A stretch of DNA of 64,000 bases from Turritopsis dohrnii (Eukaryota > Cnidaria > Hydrozoa > Anthoathecata > Oceaniidae): the NCBI GenBank assembly GCA_027922465.2, contig BQMF02000027.1:1550001-1614000 (forward strand). The letters run 5' to 3'. A program made the translations under genes and the position numbers. Positions 23,807 to 36,471 of the stretch are shown here, piece by piece; position 1 is the stretch's first letter, and each line of letters begins with the position of its first letter. Below the pieces are notes generated by a model, which was not told where the DNA came from, made no database searches, and saw nothing but the letters and a program-made list of their open reading frames with translations.

Positions 23807-24841
23807 GGTTACTGTAAAGGAAAAATGCACACCTTTGGTTTTTACACAATAACTCCCAAGTTTTAAACAATTATTATATAAAAGTATATATTTCTGAAAA
23901 GCTCTGTTTTTCCTCTAAAAGATGGTCTAATTTGCAAAAAGGTAAATTAATCATTTTTTGGAAATTTGAGCTGAAAACAAAAAAGTTTGTAGTTGTGTTT
24001 GACAAGTTCCTGTGACACAGATTTTTGAAATTTCTTTCTAAAGATTATTGCATCATGTTCTCAAAAGATCGAACTCAAAAACCGTGTCAGCGTTTTTTAA
24101 ATAATTAAGTCTTTCAAAAGTTATGATGAAAGAAGTTTTAAGTAACATAATTATGCTAACTCCAAAGCTAAAGCAACGATTTATTTTTGATTGGCATAAT
24201 TATTTCAAAAACTGTGACACGGTTTTGTTCTACAGTCTGTTGTGATCACGTGGGTATAATTATTTTAGCAATTTGATAAATATTCGTGTCACAGGAACTC
24301 CTTATTGGTAGAATTTTTACATAAATTTAATTTTGAGAAAACGCGGTTTTAAAAAATTACTCAGCTGGAAACTTTCAGCATGATAAACAAACATGCTCTA
24401 TTGTTATAAATTTTCTTTCTCAACAATCTAATGGCAATGACTAATTAGATTAACTCAATGGAAAAGAAAAAACATTTTTCGTTTTCTTTTTCTACTGGTA
24501 GTAAATGCGTTTTTTCGATAGCGTTGTCTGTTCATGGCGTAAAATTTTTAATAATAATATTTGATTTGTTTGTTCAATAAGAAACACGATGATAAGCTTC
24601 TAACTACAAAGTTCATTCATTCTAATAATGCATACTGAAGGTGAGGATCAATGTTTACATGTTTTATTTAAAATCCTCCTGCAGAATTTTCTCTCAAAAA
24701 CGGTTTTTCCTCGTATTTTGGGAAATAAAAACACTTTTGACAAAAAAGATTTATTGCATATGGAAAATTAAGCTCCGCTCTATAATAATATCAAAAAATC
24801 AGAAAATGTGATTTTTACCAATTTTTTCCTTTACAGTAACC
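23807..24841. mobile_element. TTAA-flanked MITE (piggyBac-like target)
   Basis: Inverted ends GGTTACTGTAAAGGAAAAA lie just inside TTAA tetranucleotides at 23803-23806 and 24842-24845, the target of piggyBac-type transposition. Inner inverted segments (AGTTCCTGTGACAC near 24005 and GTGTCACAGGAACT near 24286) also pair. 1.03 kb, no ORF. The termini are not the canonical CCC start of piggyBac, so superfamily is inferred from the target only. Confidence 0.8.
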
Positions 24842-25245
24842 TTAAATGCCGAAATTATTATTTTGATAAAGCTACTGCTAAAGTGCTTAACCTATCCTGA
24901 AGCATAGTAATGGAAAGAAGATTTTATCCTTATTATTATTATTACCTACTATCTAGTTATTTAGTATATGGTTTATATTGTACACAGCACATACACTACT
25001 TTATAACTTCTTACAAGAAGAACAAGAATGTATTGATGAACAAAAAAAGTTTGGAACTAATATTTACTTTACGGTGATGCACCCGGGCCAGTTTCTGTAA
25101 CAGCACCCCAACTATAGAAGGTGTATTGGGGCATCAATTTATATCGTCACAATTTTGAGTCGATTTGATAGACCATAGAAAAATGGAAGAAAGGTCACGT
25201 GATGTAATGTCATCGTATCACTTGCTGATATTACCATAATTGATT

Positions 25246-25515
25246 TTTGACTTTAGGACACCCGTGGTGGAGTAAAGTATTTAAAATACCCGTGTTTCTC
25301 CTCCTCCTCCTACGACTACTCCAAGTTATGAACGATTTCGTGCAGTGTTTACAATTGAAAGGTGCTGATTTCGAATTTAACAATGATTTTGCCAGGTTTG
25401 GCTAAAATTAGGCAATTTAGGCCAAATTTGGACCAAATTTTGAAAGTTCGTCATTTTTCATGAAATTTTGTACGGATCACATTTGGAAGGTGCTGATTTC
25501 GAATTTGACAGTCAT
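25246..25515 (+). repeat. Dispersed repeat with (CTC)n tract, copy 2
   Basis: GACTTTAGGACACCCGTGG, AATACCCGTGTTTCTCC, CTC triplets, then TCCAAGTTATGAACGATTTC. It continues into two direct units of AAGGTGCTGATTTCGAATTT about 131 bases apart (25357 and 25488). This seems the most complete of the three copies. Confidence 0.7.
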
Positions 25516-26575
25516 TTTGTCAGATTTGACCAAAGTTTGGCAACTCACGGCGGGTCGAAATTTGTCTCTTTGCAAGCATGAAAATGCGCCGAAAATTTCG
25601 GCCCGTGTAATAGTAAAAGCGGTCACTTTTTCGCTCAATCCAGATCAGGTTCAGTCTTTGAATTTTGTGTTTTTTGAATATCTGGTATGCGTTTTATGTT
25701 TATTCGGCGCGAATGTGAGTTAGAAAAGTACAAAGTTCAGCCTTTCGTCTTTCTGGAAATATAAAACATTTTTATTTTGCATTGGATACGAACCCGTCGA
25801 TTGACCTTTTTTGTACGTTCAGTTCTTAGCGCTCGTTCACCATGATCTATGAGCTATAGAAAGTGATTTATTGTTTCTCTTTGGGGGTGTATTATATGTT
25901 GTTTGGAAGATTAATGATTCTTCTTCGCATCTATAATTTTAGTTTCCTCATTCATGCGCACAAGTAGGTGTTCTATACCTTAAAACTCTGGTATTTTTTG
26001 CAACAAATTGGTACCATTTTTAATACAATTATTGTGAATTTGAGAACATGTTGTCTTTTCCAAGCCAATTTTATCATAAATATAGAAATCTTAGATCTGT
26101 GTTAATACTTATATAACTGTAAGATTTATATTGCGTTACAGTATTGTCTTGGATATGATATTAAGGGCCTATATTTTTGTGTGTACTACCTACCAACGTT
26201 TCAGCTATATCTTCTTCTAGATATTTTCATGTATATAATAATGTAGATAAATGTATATACACCTTTTTTATAAGCAACAAGTTTTAAAGCAACATTAGTA
26301 AATTTTCTCTAAAAGGTATATAATAAGCAACAGTACTAGAATAATCATAGATAAATTAGAATGAAATTTTGAAATGTATGCAGCACTAGCATAGCTACAG
26401 CAAATTTCTTAAAATTGCTTCACTAGGTTGTTAGACAAGGTTGCAGTACTTAGGTTGTGCAATTTTTAAGCAACATTAATACAAACGTCTGACCTTGGTT
26501 GCTTATAAAAGTTATGTACAAAACAAAAGGGTTGAAAAACTGTTTGAACTTTTACCTTCACATTTTTTAGTACTT
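25516..26575. other. Intergenic, no gene seen
   Basis: The ORF at 25460-25723 overlaps the repeat and has no domain. The rest is AT-rich with several AGCAAC-type stretches. Nothing recognised. Confidence 0.5.
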
Positions 26576-26585
26576 ACAGGAATAC

Positions 26586-27098
26586 ATGCTAGTTATGTCA
26601 TTTGCTCCACTGGAAACATATGATGTGTTAAGAAGAAAGAATGTGCAGATTTCCAACATTTTGCAGTTCCATTTCCAGAGAATTTTAGAATCAGTTCATC
26701 GCAAAATTTTTTTCCATCAAAAGTACCGAAATCCTTGGGTGATTGAAGTTACGGAATATATCTGTCCATCAATATAATACGAATTTTTCCGAGCTGTTCG
26801 GGATTATAAAATTAGCATTGGTTTTGTAGCCCGAGTTATAAGGGATTCACGAGGACTCCCCAAACAATACATCTTAGAATTTAACCATTTTGGAGTGTTC
26901 AAATTCCATTTCAAAGAATTGCTAGAAAAACATATTGATCACTATTTACAGAAGGCGAATTCAATTAGTAACAATGGCTGTGTTGTGGTGACAGATGAAA
27001 AGAAAGCAACATTGAAATTTAAAGTTAAGACTGGGACATTGTTCTTGACCATTCATTATACTGTAATGAATAAATACGGTACAATTATAAGTTTTTAA
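26586..27098 (+). pseudogene. Unrecognised ORF with one in-frame stop
   Basis: Two ORF pieces (26586-26777 and the following frame to 27098) share one reading frame, separated by a TAA at 26775-26777, giving about 170 codons. The product is basic and mixed helix/strand (RVIRDSRGLPKQYILEFNHF, then CVVVTDEKKATLKFKV). The start is preceded by TTTTTTAGTACTTACAG, a plausible splice acceptor, so it may be an internal exon rather than begin at ATG. It lies 45 bases before the MPPKGSK start of the next ORF and could belong to the same element. I do not recognise the family. Confidence 0.35.
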
Positions 27099-27143
27099 AT
27101 TTAGTTCATCTGGTTTGTTGCATTTTGTTCTATGGATTTTTGT

Positions 27144-28620
27144 TATGCCACCTAAAGGAAGTAAAGCACAAAATAAGAAAAACATTTATTTGGGAATATT
27201 CCAAAGTAACAAAAAAAATTATTAATGAAATGGACAAAAAAATTGAAGAACAGAAAAATATTATCTCAGAAAAGAAGAATGAAATTCAGCAAGAACTAGA
27301 TAAGTTTACACAGTTAGATGGAGAATTAAAAGATATTTCCCGTCGTATCGATAACCAAAGAAGAAAGTTGAAACATAAGAAAGTCAAGTTAGAGCAGACA
27401 GAAAGAGAGGTTAATAGTACAGTTGATAACATAGTTCGACAAAAGAGCAAAGTTGGTGTAAAGATATTAGCTTCTGTAGTCAAGAGAAGAAAGTGTAATC
27501 CCACTTCCAAATTTTTGCAAAATAAGGCAAAGAGCATCAGACGTAAAGAAACATATAATTCGTGTATGGCCATACATGGCGGAACAAGAGAGAATGTAGA
27601 TCCTGTTATTAAAGGAATGCTAGATACATTAGCAAGTCAGTGTAGTGTGAAAATAGTCAGTAAAAAGATTTTAACTTCTAAACCTTCTCTCGTTAAAGGG
27701 AAATTAAGCCTTTATCAAAAACTTTTTATATCAGCTGCAGAAAGGTCTCATTGATCTTCTGTGACCATTAAAAATTATTTTAAATGATAACTATTCTCAG
27801 TTTTTCGTTATTTAGTATCTAACAACAGACGCCATTGCAGTGCTCTGCGATGGAAATTTTGACGTCACAGCGCGATCGTTCTTTTTGTAAGGATTACATA
27901 AACTACAATATTTTGTCTTTGTTGATGAAAGTTCTTGTGTTCTTTGTGATATAAAACCTTTATTAAAAAGTATTTCGTTTTAGATTTATAGCAGGTATAT
28001 GTGCGTAGGTGAGTTTTTGAACAAATGTGTATATTTTAGATGTATAAAAAATGAAATCTTCAGTATGACTGTTTTTGTTTTTCTTGAATCGTTAACGATA
28101 AACTTATTTTACATTTTGCTGTTTCTTGATGTTTAAGATTGTTATGTTATGTTCGTGTTTTCTTTGTTGTTTTTCTACCGTTTCTCCTATCTTTAGAACA
28201 TAGGCGTAAAAAACATGTCATCATGTGCTGCCTACGTCTGATGTTTCTGCAAATGAAATTCGCTCTGTGACGTCATGATATTTATAACGAAAGCTGTAAT
28301 GGCGATTTAACTAAGTTGTTTTTTTAGCAGTTTTTTTCATTTGGAATACCTTTTATACATAAAAAGGGTGTTCCTCTAGGATAAATGAAGTATTTCATGC
28401 TCAAATTCAGAAAAGAAATTTTAAGGCTTAATTTCCCTTTAAAACATTAAATGATGATGTGATCAAAGCGTTTAATAGAGATTACTATACATCTGAGGAA
28501 AATGTGTTGCGTTCATTAAATGCTTATTATAGCCACAATGTTTTAGGGAAACGCAAATATCTCAGCATTAGAAGAGCTAATTCTAACGCCTTTTTTAAAG
28601 GAACACGCATAGCCAACTAG
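27144..28620 (+). pseudogene. Coiled-coil ORF of a repeated gene family, split by a MITE
   Basis: The probable start is MPPKGSKAQNKK at 27144; a shift at the A8 run (27212-27219) moves into the long open frame. Residues 30-110 are a Lys/Glu heptad-rich coiled coil (KKIEEQKNIISEKKNEIQQE). Then come a basic block with ASVVKRRKC and a conserved-looking RKETYNSCMAIHGGTRENV. At the GTT-AAA codons the frame is interrupted by a TTAA-flanked MITE (27697-28438). Beyond it the same frame resumes with SLNAYYSHNVLGKRKYLSIR and ends at TAG 28618-28620. I recall similar ORFs as multicopy, transposon-associated genes in invertebrates, but function is unknown. The C-terminus is probably truncated. Confidence 0.6.
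27697..28438. mobile_element. TTAA-flanked MITE inside an ORF
   Basis: Inverted ends AGGGAAATTAAGCC, immediately bounded by TTAA at 27693-27696 and 28439-28442. 742 bp, no transposase. Removing the element together with one TTAA gives back an uninterrupted reading frame across the join. The TIR differs from that of the other TTAA element (23807-24841), so these are separate families. Confidence 0.88.
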
Positions 28621-28779
28621 CTTTTCATTGATACTTTTGTTTATGCATTTAAAGTATCACTTTGCAGTTATCACATTGAAGTTGTTTGCTTTATATATTT
28701 GTGTGACTTAAATGTACCTATAACTAATTTTTGAGCTAATTTTTGTGTGTATTTATTTTCGTGAGCTAAAAAAAAACGT

Positions 28780-29100
28780 CATTTGTGGGTAGAAATTTTC
28801 GTGGGAAGAAATCTCTCAATTCGCAAAATTAAATTTCCACGAAAAAAAAAAAATCAATTTTATGCTGATTCGCGAAAATTTTCAAAAATCTTTGAAAATA
28901 TTAAAATCAGTTTAAAAATTGCATTTACAAAAACATTTTTGACTTATGAATTACTTCGAAAAATATATTTTTTACCAATTCGCAAAAATTAATTCCTGTG
29001 AAAAAAATATATTTGGTCAATTCGCGAAAATTAATTTCCACGAAATACAAAAGATTTCACGAATGGATCGAAAATTTCGTGAAAATCGTGAAAATTTCTA
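28780..29100. repeat. Clustered TTCGCGAA-type repeat
   Basis: Units like AATTCGCGAAAATTAATTTC and its reverse, TTTCGTGGAAATT, recur at least six times, at irregular spacing, over about 320 bases. The array is partly palindromic and may be a degenerate foldback element. The ORF 28783-28992 only reads these units and is not a gene. Confidence 0.6.
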
Positions 29101-30759
29101 ACTTAAAAGTATTTAGAACATTTATTCAGTTCATGGAAATTTATACATACAAAATATGCGTAAAGTAAGACTTTTTCAGAAATTATGTCACTACAGGTAT
29201 ATCACCTTGATTCTTTTTTTTTTAAATTACTTGCATATTCTTAAGAATAGTAAAAGAGCTTTGTGTAACATTATTGTTTCAAGGTATAACAATATCTTTA
29301 TTCTCAAAACAACACAAAGGTTGTTATTATACGGCTTGAAAGGTGACACTTGTTGTGATTTAATTGCCAAAAAGGTCTTTTTGTTTGTGTTACTACATTA
29401 TATTATATTGTATATTGTAAAACTTAAAATTCTATTTTTCAAAATTTACCTTCAGTCATACAATACGTATTTCCCCAGTTTTATGTTTGCGTTGATATCA
29501 TAATAATGTTTTCATTAAAATTTTCTGGAGAATCACTGATATCACTGTTGGAAGTCTGTGCCCTCAGTCAGTTTCAGTGTTCATAACTTTCCATTTGGAT
29601 TAAATTTGTGGTAAACATTTTTGAAATAATTTTGCAGGAATCAAGTGTTATGAAAAATGCCTAATTTATCCACTTAAGGTATCTCTCTTCATGAAAAGTG
29701 ATTGCTTAAAATGTATACAAAAATTATAGCTATCTATTCCACACAAGTCAGCACACCTCTCTAATTCGTGCTTGGTTACAAATTGCTAAAAAAGAAAACA
29801 AATAAGTATATACAGCCTGTGTGAGTAAGAAATTACATATTATTTATGAAATTATTTTCGATGGCAATACAATGAAATATGTAGGCCTTGGAGCCACAGC
29901 TGTGCTAGCCATATCAAGGAGCCTCATCAATCGACATCAAGTTTTCACTTCGACAATGTTTTATTTTTGAGACTAGATATGTATCGTTGTGTTACGTCCT
30001 GAAGTCTGCAAGCCAAACGGCTTCTTGTTCATTGTTAGAAAAGGTCTTCATTATCTTCTGTTGTCATTGCACATAATAAAGTTTATCTTCTGTTATTTTG
30101 AATATTTATATAAAAAAGATTAATTGAACAACTAAAATTGGCTTTCTGTTGAATCTTTTGTACGTGTATTTTTGGATGGATGGGCTTATAACCGCATAAC
30201 TTTTTCCGTTATTTCTTTTTATCATTACATTTTAAGTAAACATTCGTGTAGAGCAATAAATTTTCTTTCCAACGGTGTATAAAGTGACATATTTACATAA
30301 ATAATAAGGAAGAAATTAGTCTGTAAAGACATAGTTAATAGAAAAAAGACTGGTTTGGAAACCGATTGAATTATGTTATTGTTTAGTTTTCTTGTGTTTA
30401 ATGAAGCGTGACCCTGCACACATTAAATTTTTTTATGAATTATAAAATGAAAACACACAAAAAGTACTAGCAAATATTCAAATTATTAATAGAAAAAGAA
30501 ATAGAAATTTAAATATTTCCCAACATCCGCAAAGAGAGTTGCAGGAATAACTCTTCTCCTCGCGTGGAAAACATGTAGAATACAATGAAAGTCGATGGAA
30601 TTCCTAGAAAAATCTCCTTTGAGGAGAGGGTTCATTAACTCTAACTTACTAGTACTTACAAAATATTAGGAATTGGTTCAAAGCAAATACGAATAAAAAT
30701 AAAAAAAAAAAACGCAAATGAAACATCGTACTTATTGATTGTGATATGTTTGTAAAATA
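29101..30759. other. Intergenic, upstream of THAP transposase gene
   Basis: No gene found. The ORF at 29156-29503 is made of hydrophobic low-complexity codons typical of AT-rich noise. I looked here for a left terminal repeat of the P-type element and did not find one that pairs with 35150-35500. Confidence 0.5.
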
Positions 30760-33486
30760 ATGCCTGGAGAGAATTGTTGTATTGTGGGTTGTGGTACGAA
30801 TAGAAGAACGAAAGGGGTAGGAATATTTAAACTCCCTGCCGCTGGACTTGATGATGCCTGGCGCAAACTATGGTTAAATGAGATAACTAAATCTCGAGTT
30901 ATCGATGCAAATTTTAAAAGGAAAATTGAAAATGATACTGTGTATACTTGTGAGAGACACTTTCATGAAAACGACATTGAAACATGTAAGTTATTGTTAG
31001 TTAATAATGTAATTACGTAATGTTACACAGCACTTAACATATATAAATATTGCATGTAAATATTTTCTAGTTACATCGACAAAAATGATAAAGAAAAAAG
31101 TCAAGAAAGGAGCAATACCTGTGTTACATATGCCCGCAAAGTCATTAGAAAAATCGACGAAGCCGAAAAAAAGTAGAAATGCTCCAACACAACGAATAAT
31201 TGCGAAACCACAAATTCATTCATATTACAGGAGTCTCCAAGAATTAATAACCAGGTACAAAGACCTAAAGATTTCGTATGGTTGGCAGGCTGAAATAACA
31301 GATAAAGATTTCATTTTACGAAAAGAAACGCTACAATACACGGTCGCTATGTTTACATTAAAAATTGATGATGGACTGGGTTTCACAATCCTGATCTATA
31401 ATTGGTTCCTTCCAGAAGACCACATAATTTACAAGAAATACAAACGCTCTATGAAAAATGTAACTGTCTCGCAACTCATAAACTTGTTAGAAGACAAACA
31501 AATTTGCAAGGGCTTGGAAAATAACACTGACTTAAAACAAACAATGTTACATGTTATTCCCAAAACTGAACATAAGGAAAGTGAAGATGATGAGAAGCCA
31601 CTATATCCGTTTCCAAGTCACGTTTACGTCAGACATATTGCATGTCAGTTGCTGCTAGAGAAAGACAGCGACGCAACTTGTACGACTTGCAAACAATTAA
31701 CAACTAAAATTTACAAAAAATGTAAACTATTACAACCAGCTAAACGAAAAGCTCCGATATCTGCAACATCATCTGAGAGAATCGTATTAACTCTTCGGCA
31801 AGAACGGTTGAAGTGTGCACAATTGGAGCAAGAGTTGAAAAACATGCAGCTTGAGCTCTCCGAAAATAGCTTCCAAGTTGATCAAATAATGAATGATGAT
31901 CTTACTAAAATCCTTTCTAATAGTAAACGAAAGATGACACTATTTATGGAGTTATTCTGGCAACAACAGCAACGTATGTTTCAGTGTTCACCCAAAGGAG
32001 TTAAATATCATCCAATGATAATAAGGTATTGTTTGTCCTTGGCTGCAAAATCACCATCAACCTACGATGAAATTAGAGACAGTAAAATACTGATACTTCC
32101 AAGTAGAAGAACATTGAGAGACTATAAGAACTACATCCGTCCTGAAACTGGATTTAGAAAACAGGTCATCAATGACTTGATAAAATTAACAAGCAACTAC
32201 AGTGAAATCCAACGCTATGTCGTACTCCTGTTTGATGAAATGAAAATTAAAGCTAATCTTGTTTTTGATAAGCATTCAGGACAACTCATTGGTTTTACAG
32301 ACCTTGGAGATCCTGATGTCAATTTTTCAACCTTAGATAAAGATAGGAATGAATTAGCAACCCATGCACTGGTGTTCCTGGTACGTGGGTTGGCATCCAT
32401 TTTAGAATATAGCTTTGCTTATTTTGCAACAAATAGTGTCACTTCTGCACAGCTAATGCCAATATTTTGGGAAGGTGTTTCTATTTTGGAACTGGTATGC
32501 AATTTAAAAGTAATTGCAACAACTAGCGATGGTGCATCATCTAACCGTAGATTTTACAGACTACACAGGAGCTTGAACTCTGAAAATGAAATTTGCAACA
32601 AAACAATAAACTTATTTGCTCCAGATCGATATATATACTTCTTCTCAGATGCCCCACATCTGTTAAAAACAGCCAGAAACTGTCTTTACAATTCAGGTGC
32701 AGGTAGCTATAGCAGACTAATGTGGAATAACAACAAATATTTATTATGGCAGCATATTGCACAGATATATTATCAAGACCTGGACAATAGCCTAAAGGTT
32801 ATGAATAAGCTGACATATGACCACATCAATCTATCCTCGTATTCAGTAATGACAGTAAAGTATGCAGTGCAAGTTCTCAGCCAAACAATGGCAAATGTAC
32901 TACAGGAGTTTGGCCCAAAGGATGCAAAAGAAACAGCTAAATTTTGCCAAATGTTTGACTCCTTCTTTGACTGTCTTAATGTTAGAAGTTTAAAGGAACA
33001 TATTTTGAAAAGAAAGCCCTTTCTCAAACCATACACCGAAGTTGATGATGCAAGATTTGAATGGCTGAAAAATCAATTCTTAAGCTATCTGACAGAATGG
33101 AAAAACAATATTGAAGCACGACCAGGAAACTTTACAAAGAAAGATCGATCTAAAATGTTCATGTTTGGCAAACATTTGAAGGCCTGCAAATTACAATCCA
33201 CTCAACCATTGAATGCACTAAATTTTTACTGATGCAGGGTTTTGAAAACGTCTTAACTGAAAGATTTTGTCAAGACCCAGTGGAAGAATACTTTGGAAAC
33301 CAGCGCAAATTGGGAAGACGATCAGACAATCCTAACATAGTTCATTTTGGATACAACGATAACACTATCAGAATTCAGAGAGATGTAAGCTTCACATCTG
33401 GAAATACTCGTGGAAAGTATGACAAAAAAAGGTCATGGGAAAATATATCTGTAGAACCTGTTCCAAAGCGAAAAAGCAAAAGATAG
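30760..33486 (+). CDS. P-element-type transposase with THAP domain
   Basis: Two exons plus a late frameshift. Exon 1 (30760-30985) encodes the THAP C2CH zinc finger that binds transposon ends: CCIVGC, FKLP, and CERH. A perfect GTAAGT donor at 30986 and acceptor TATTTTCTAG ending at 31070 remove 84 bp; phase 1 joins correctly to exon 2, which runs on through the ATG at 31085. Exon 2 (residues counted from that ATG) has a coiled coil (about 230-262, dimerisation), then the RNase H-like catalytic core with [13 protein letters not shown] (D384), ATTSDGASS (D482) and [12 protein letters not shown] (521-532). The core ends at TGA 33230-33232. The typical P-type C-terminus ([18 protein letters not shown]) follows in another frame to 33486. 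One base is apparently lost in the T run near 33222. Total about 880 residues, near THAP9 in size. Likely dead unless the indel is a sequencing error. Confidence 0.9.
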
Positions 33487-33847
33487 TCTATTTTAATGGT
33501 TTCAAACTCTTTTTCATTGGTTTTGGATTTAAGAGTTTAGACAAGTGTGTATGTGTATGTTTCTAAAAATAAATGTTTCAAAATGCTAGGAGCCAAAATT
33601 AAACTACCTTTCTGCTTCGACTATTCTGATGGAGTTTTAAAAACAACCTTCCATTCAACAGAGTGATCATTTCAATGTGTTTTATTTATTTTATTTTTTA
33701 TTTATAATTTTACTGCATCAAAATTATTTTTCTAAAAGCTGGTTCTAATTTTAAAAGCAATTAAGTTCTTTCAGCACTGTATACATATATTATATATATT
33801 AGAAAGAAGTATTTTAAAAGAGATAAGAAGTGATATATATTACCTTT
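33487..33847. other. Gap between two convergent genes
   Basis: About 360 bases of AT-rich sequence separate the transposase stop from the stop of the opposite-strand zinc-finger gene. AATAAA at 33568 lies just after the transposase end, and runs of TTTATT occur near 33680-33700. It probably holds both 3' UTRs. Confidence 0.55.
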
Positions 33848-35142
33848 TCAGTCAGTGGATTTTGTTGATGTTTTGAGTTCTTTTCTCAAAGATTTTTTCT
33901 TCAATCCTTCTTTAACTACTTTGTATTTCTCAACATGGTCTTTTGCATACGAAAAAGAACGAACTTTCAGATATAAATGAAGCAGCTTAAAAATAACATT
34001 CTTCATCACTTCATTTGAAATTTTTGTTTCTATATTTTCTGATATGTCACATAATGTGTCTCTGACAAATTGCAATTGGCACAGCTTCATAGCCATTTCT
34101 TCAAAAGGAATAGAACGTAAATTAACATTTGATATTCTTGAAGTGAAATATTTCTCTGCCACAACTAAAATTTTTTGAAAACTGTCATTAATGTATGAAA
34201 GTCCACCACGATCAAGAGCTGTAATGAGTCGTTGATTAAGATCAGTTTTATTTGCACATGTACATGCTTGTACCAACATCAATGCTTGTTGATTTTCATC
34301 TGTGTTCTTGGCTAATTTTAATTTTTTAGAGGTTTTATTTAAAATGTATCCACCAATATATTGCAAAGCAGCTAATTGTTTTTTGTCGATACTTTTTGGT
34401 GTTCCTATATTCTGATTTTCAGAATATTTTTGTACTTTTATAAAAATCAGCTCTGCTGTTTTCATCAGAACAATTTTTAAAGCACTTTCGTGGAAGTTAC
34501 CAGTAGCATTTACTTTATCTACAGCCCTTATTATATTTCTGTAATATGTGCCATAAAACTTTTCACCTGAGGAAAATGAAACATCTTTCAATATTTCTGG
34601 CAAGAGTGTTTCACAACTGATATTTTCTACTTCTTTGACTCCATTTATTATCTCCTGTGGATAAACATCAGTAACTACAACTTTTTGGATTGCATCAATT
34701 AAACAACTTCGAAAATCAGTTACAGATATAACACCAGCATCACTACTCTCTACATTATCATCAAAACTAGACTTGTGTTTCTTTCTTGTGTGTAACTTCA
34801 AACCAACTTCACTTTTGCAAATTTTGCTGCAAATCATGCACTTAAAACTTCCCATTTCGATCTATAAAAATACATGCATCTGTAAATATTATATATATTA
34901 ACCTAATAAATGGATATGAGAGTCCAGCAAGTATATTATAAGTGTCGTCTCGTCATTTTATTTCATTTTATGTACTACCATTAACTCTGTTCAAATGAGA
35001 AAAAAGTTTTATGTCTTACATGAACTGAAACTATCTCCTCCAATTCCTCCAATTCTTCATTTTCTTCAAATTTCTGTAGAAATTCGTCAAATTCTTTGTC
35101 AAAATAGTTGTGAGTGGTTTGTTCACCTTCGCCAGTAGCCAT
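33848..35142 (-). CDS. Acidic/C2H2 zinc-finger companion gene of the P-type element
   Basis: Two exons on the minus strand. Exon 1 (35142-35020) encodes 41 residues, very acidic after MATGEGEQTT. A GTAAGA donor follows at 35019 and exon 2 begins after TTTTTATAG at 34861; the phase-0 joint is in frame, removing 158 bp. Exon 2 opens with a single C2H2 finger (CMICSKICKSEVGLKLHTRK, second His just after). Then comes a long helical region containing ALQYIGGYILNK, a motif I associate with non-transposase ORFs in THAP/P-type elements. Total about 378 residues, ending in a basic tail. It is convergent with the transposase. The ORF is clean, so it could still be expressed. An accessory DNA-binding or regulatory role in transposition is inference; domestication is also possible. 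Confidence 0.75.
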
Positions 35143-35737
35143 TTTCAAAACTATGTGCAGGGTCAGGGTCACGTGACAATACATTTTAACATAAAAACCA
35201 AAACAACGCGGCCTTTTTTGAAGTTTTCACTCGTTTCTTAACCAGTTCTTTTCTATTAACTATGGTAAAGACGATAAAAAATAAGGGCTTTTGTGTGCTT
35301 CCTTGAGCTCCAAGTCCCGAAGAAAAAGGTTTTTTGAATACTTTTTGAGTTGTGCCGATTCCTCACAATCAGTGCAAACAAAGTGTGACTGCGAATCCCA
35401 ATTAATGATTTTTTTCAGGAGAAAAACAGTTTTTTGTTTTTTCCACACTTACTGCGCTATTGGACAGTTGAAAACAATCACCGATTTTGACTCAATCAGG
35501 AACTTTCTCTGAAATCGCGGGCACACTTTTCGTTAACAGGCTTTCATCTACCACTGTGCAAAGAGGAAACGAACCACTTGCTGGGAAGATGGAGCTCAAG
35601 GAAAGTAGAACACTAATAATTTCTCATCGCATACACGACAATATCACATCCTTTAATAATAAACAGAAGTGAGCATCCAATTTAATTACACGCTTTTTCA
35701 GTATATAACAAATTGTATTAAAGGTTGTCATAACCTA
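35143..35737. other. Between two P-type elements, no gene seen
   Basis: Should contain the promoter of the acidic/zinc-finger gene and the right end of the first P-type element. ORFs at 35260-35448, 35291-35512 and 35487-35672 overlap on both strands and show no domain. No terminal repeat was identified. Confidence 0.45.
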
Positions 35738-36016
35738 AAAGGAGTGGTGTCATGAAGATTTGAAAAAATTTTTGTTCTTCATATATTTTTTGTTTTTATG
35801 TAGATACTACAAAATAAATTTAATTTGGAAAAAAAAGTCTTTTTTTCGCTATAAAATGCCACTTTAAAACATAGGATTAAAACGCTGAATAAATTAGTAA
35901 TAATTATGTGACGTCATTGAAGAAGTTATATTCAGTGTTGATGCGATGTTTTGCATTGAAATCGAGCGAGTGTTCTTTGAAATTCAAGCAATAACTAAGT
36001 GTTTTTTTTAAATCTA

Positions 36017-36200
36017 ATGAAAAACATGGTTATTTGTGCTGCTGTGGGATGTGACAGTGACTCAACCAAAGGACAGAACATTAGTTTGTTTAGATTACCT
36101 AAAATTCATATTAAAAAAAAATATGGATTTCAAAGTTGAAGCGAGGCCAATCTTCCATCTTTGCGTCACTTAATTTTGAAGAATCATGTTTTGGAAGAAA
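36017..36200 (+). pseudogene. THAP-domain exon remnant
   Basis: MKNMVICAAVGCDSD followed by NISLFRLPK gives the first Cys pair and the FxLPK signature of a THAP zinc finger. A stop occurs at 36137-36139. Further on, in a different frame, ASLNFEESCFGRN resembles the end of the domain (normally CSLHF...), with its Cys and His lost, just before a GTAAAC donor-like site. It is a broken THAP exon and does not encode a working finger. Confidence 0.65.
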
Positions 36201-36471
36201 TTTGATGGTAAACATGTTATAAGGAGTTTTACTTTAATGTTTTATCTACATTTTTCGTTATACATAGGTGAACTTTTACTTTCTGTGTACGAGTGTTTTT
36301 TCGATTTTTGTTTTCATGTTTCTCTTCAAACTGGGCATTTGAATATTATTCCGTTTCACCGATTATTTCATTATTGTTTTCATAGAATGAGCTATTGATT
36401 CTTGAACTCCTGCACCGATGTTATACAATTTTTACCTGAAACGGAAAATTGGAAAAACGTTAACTTTTAAT

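Noticed and set aside
28783..28992. 69-codon ORF in the TTCGCGAA cluster
   Set aside because: Reads only repeat units; composition follows the repeat rather than codon usage.
30986..31070. Apparent early stop separating the THAP domain from the transposase
   Set aside because: A strong GTAAGT donor and CTAG acceptor bound 84 bases, and removal joins the two parts in frame, so it is an intron and not a break.
33230..33237. Possible intron (acceptor TGATGCAG) instead of frameshift near the end of the P-type transposase
   Set aside because: No good donor occurs in the preceding 60 bases, and a single missing T explains the frame change while keeping all conserved residues.
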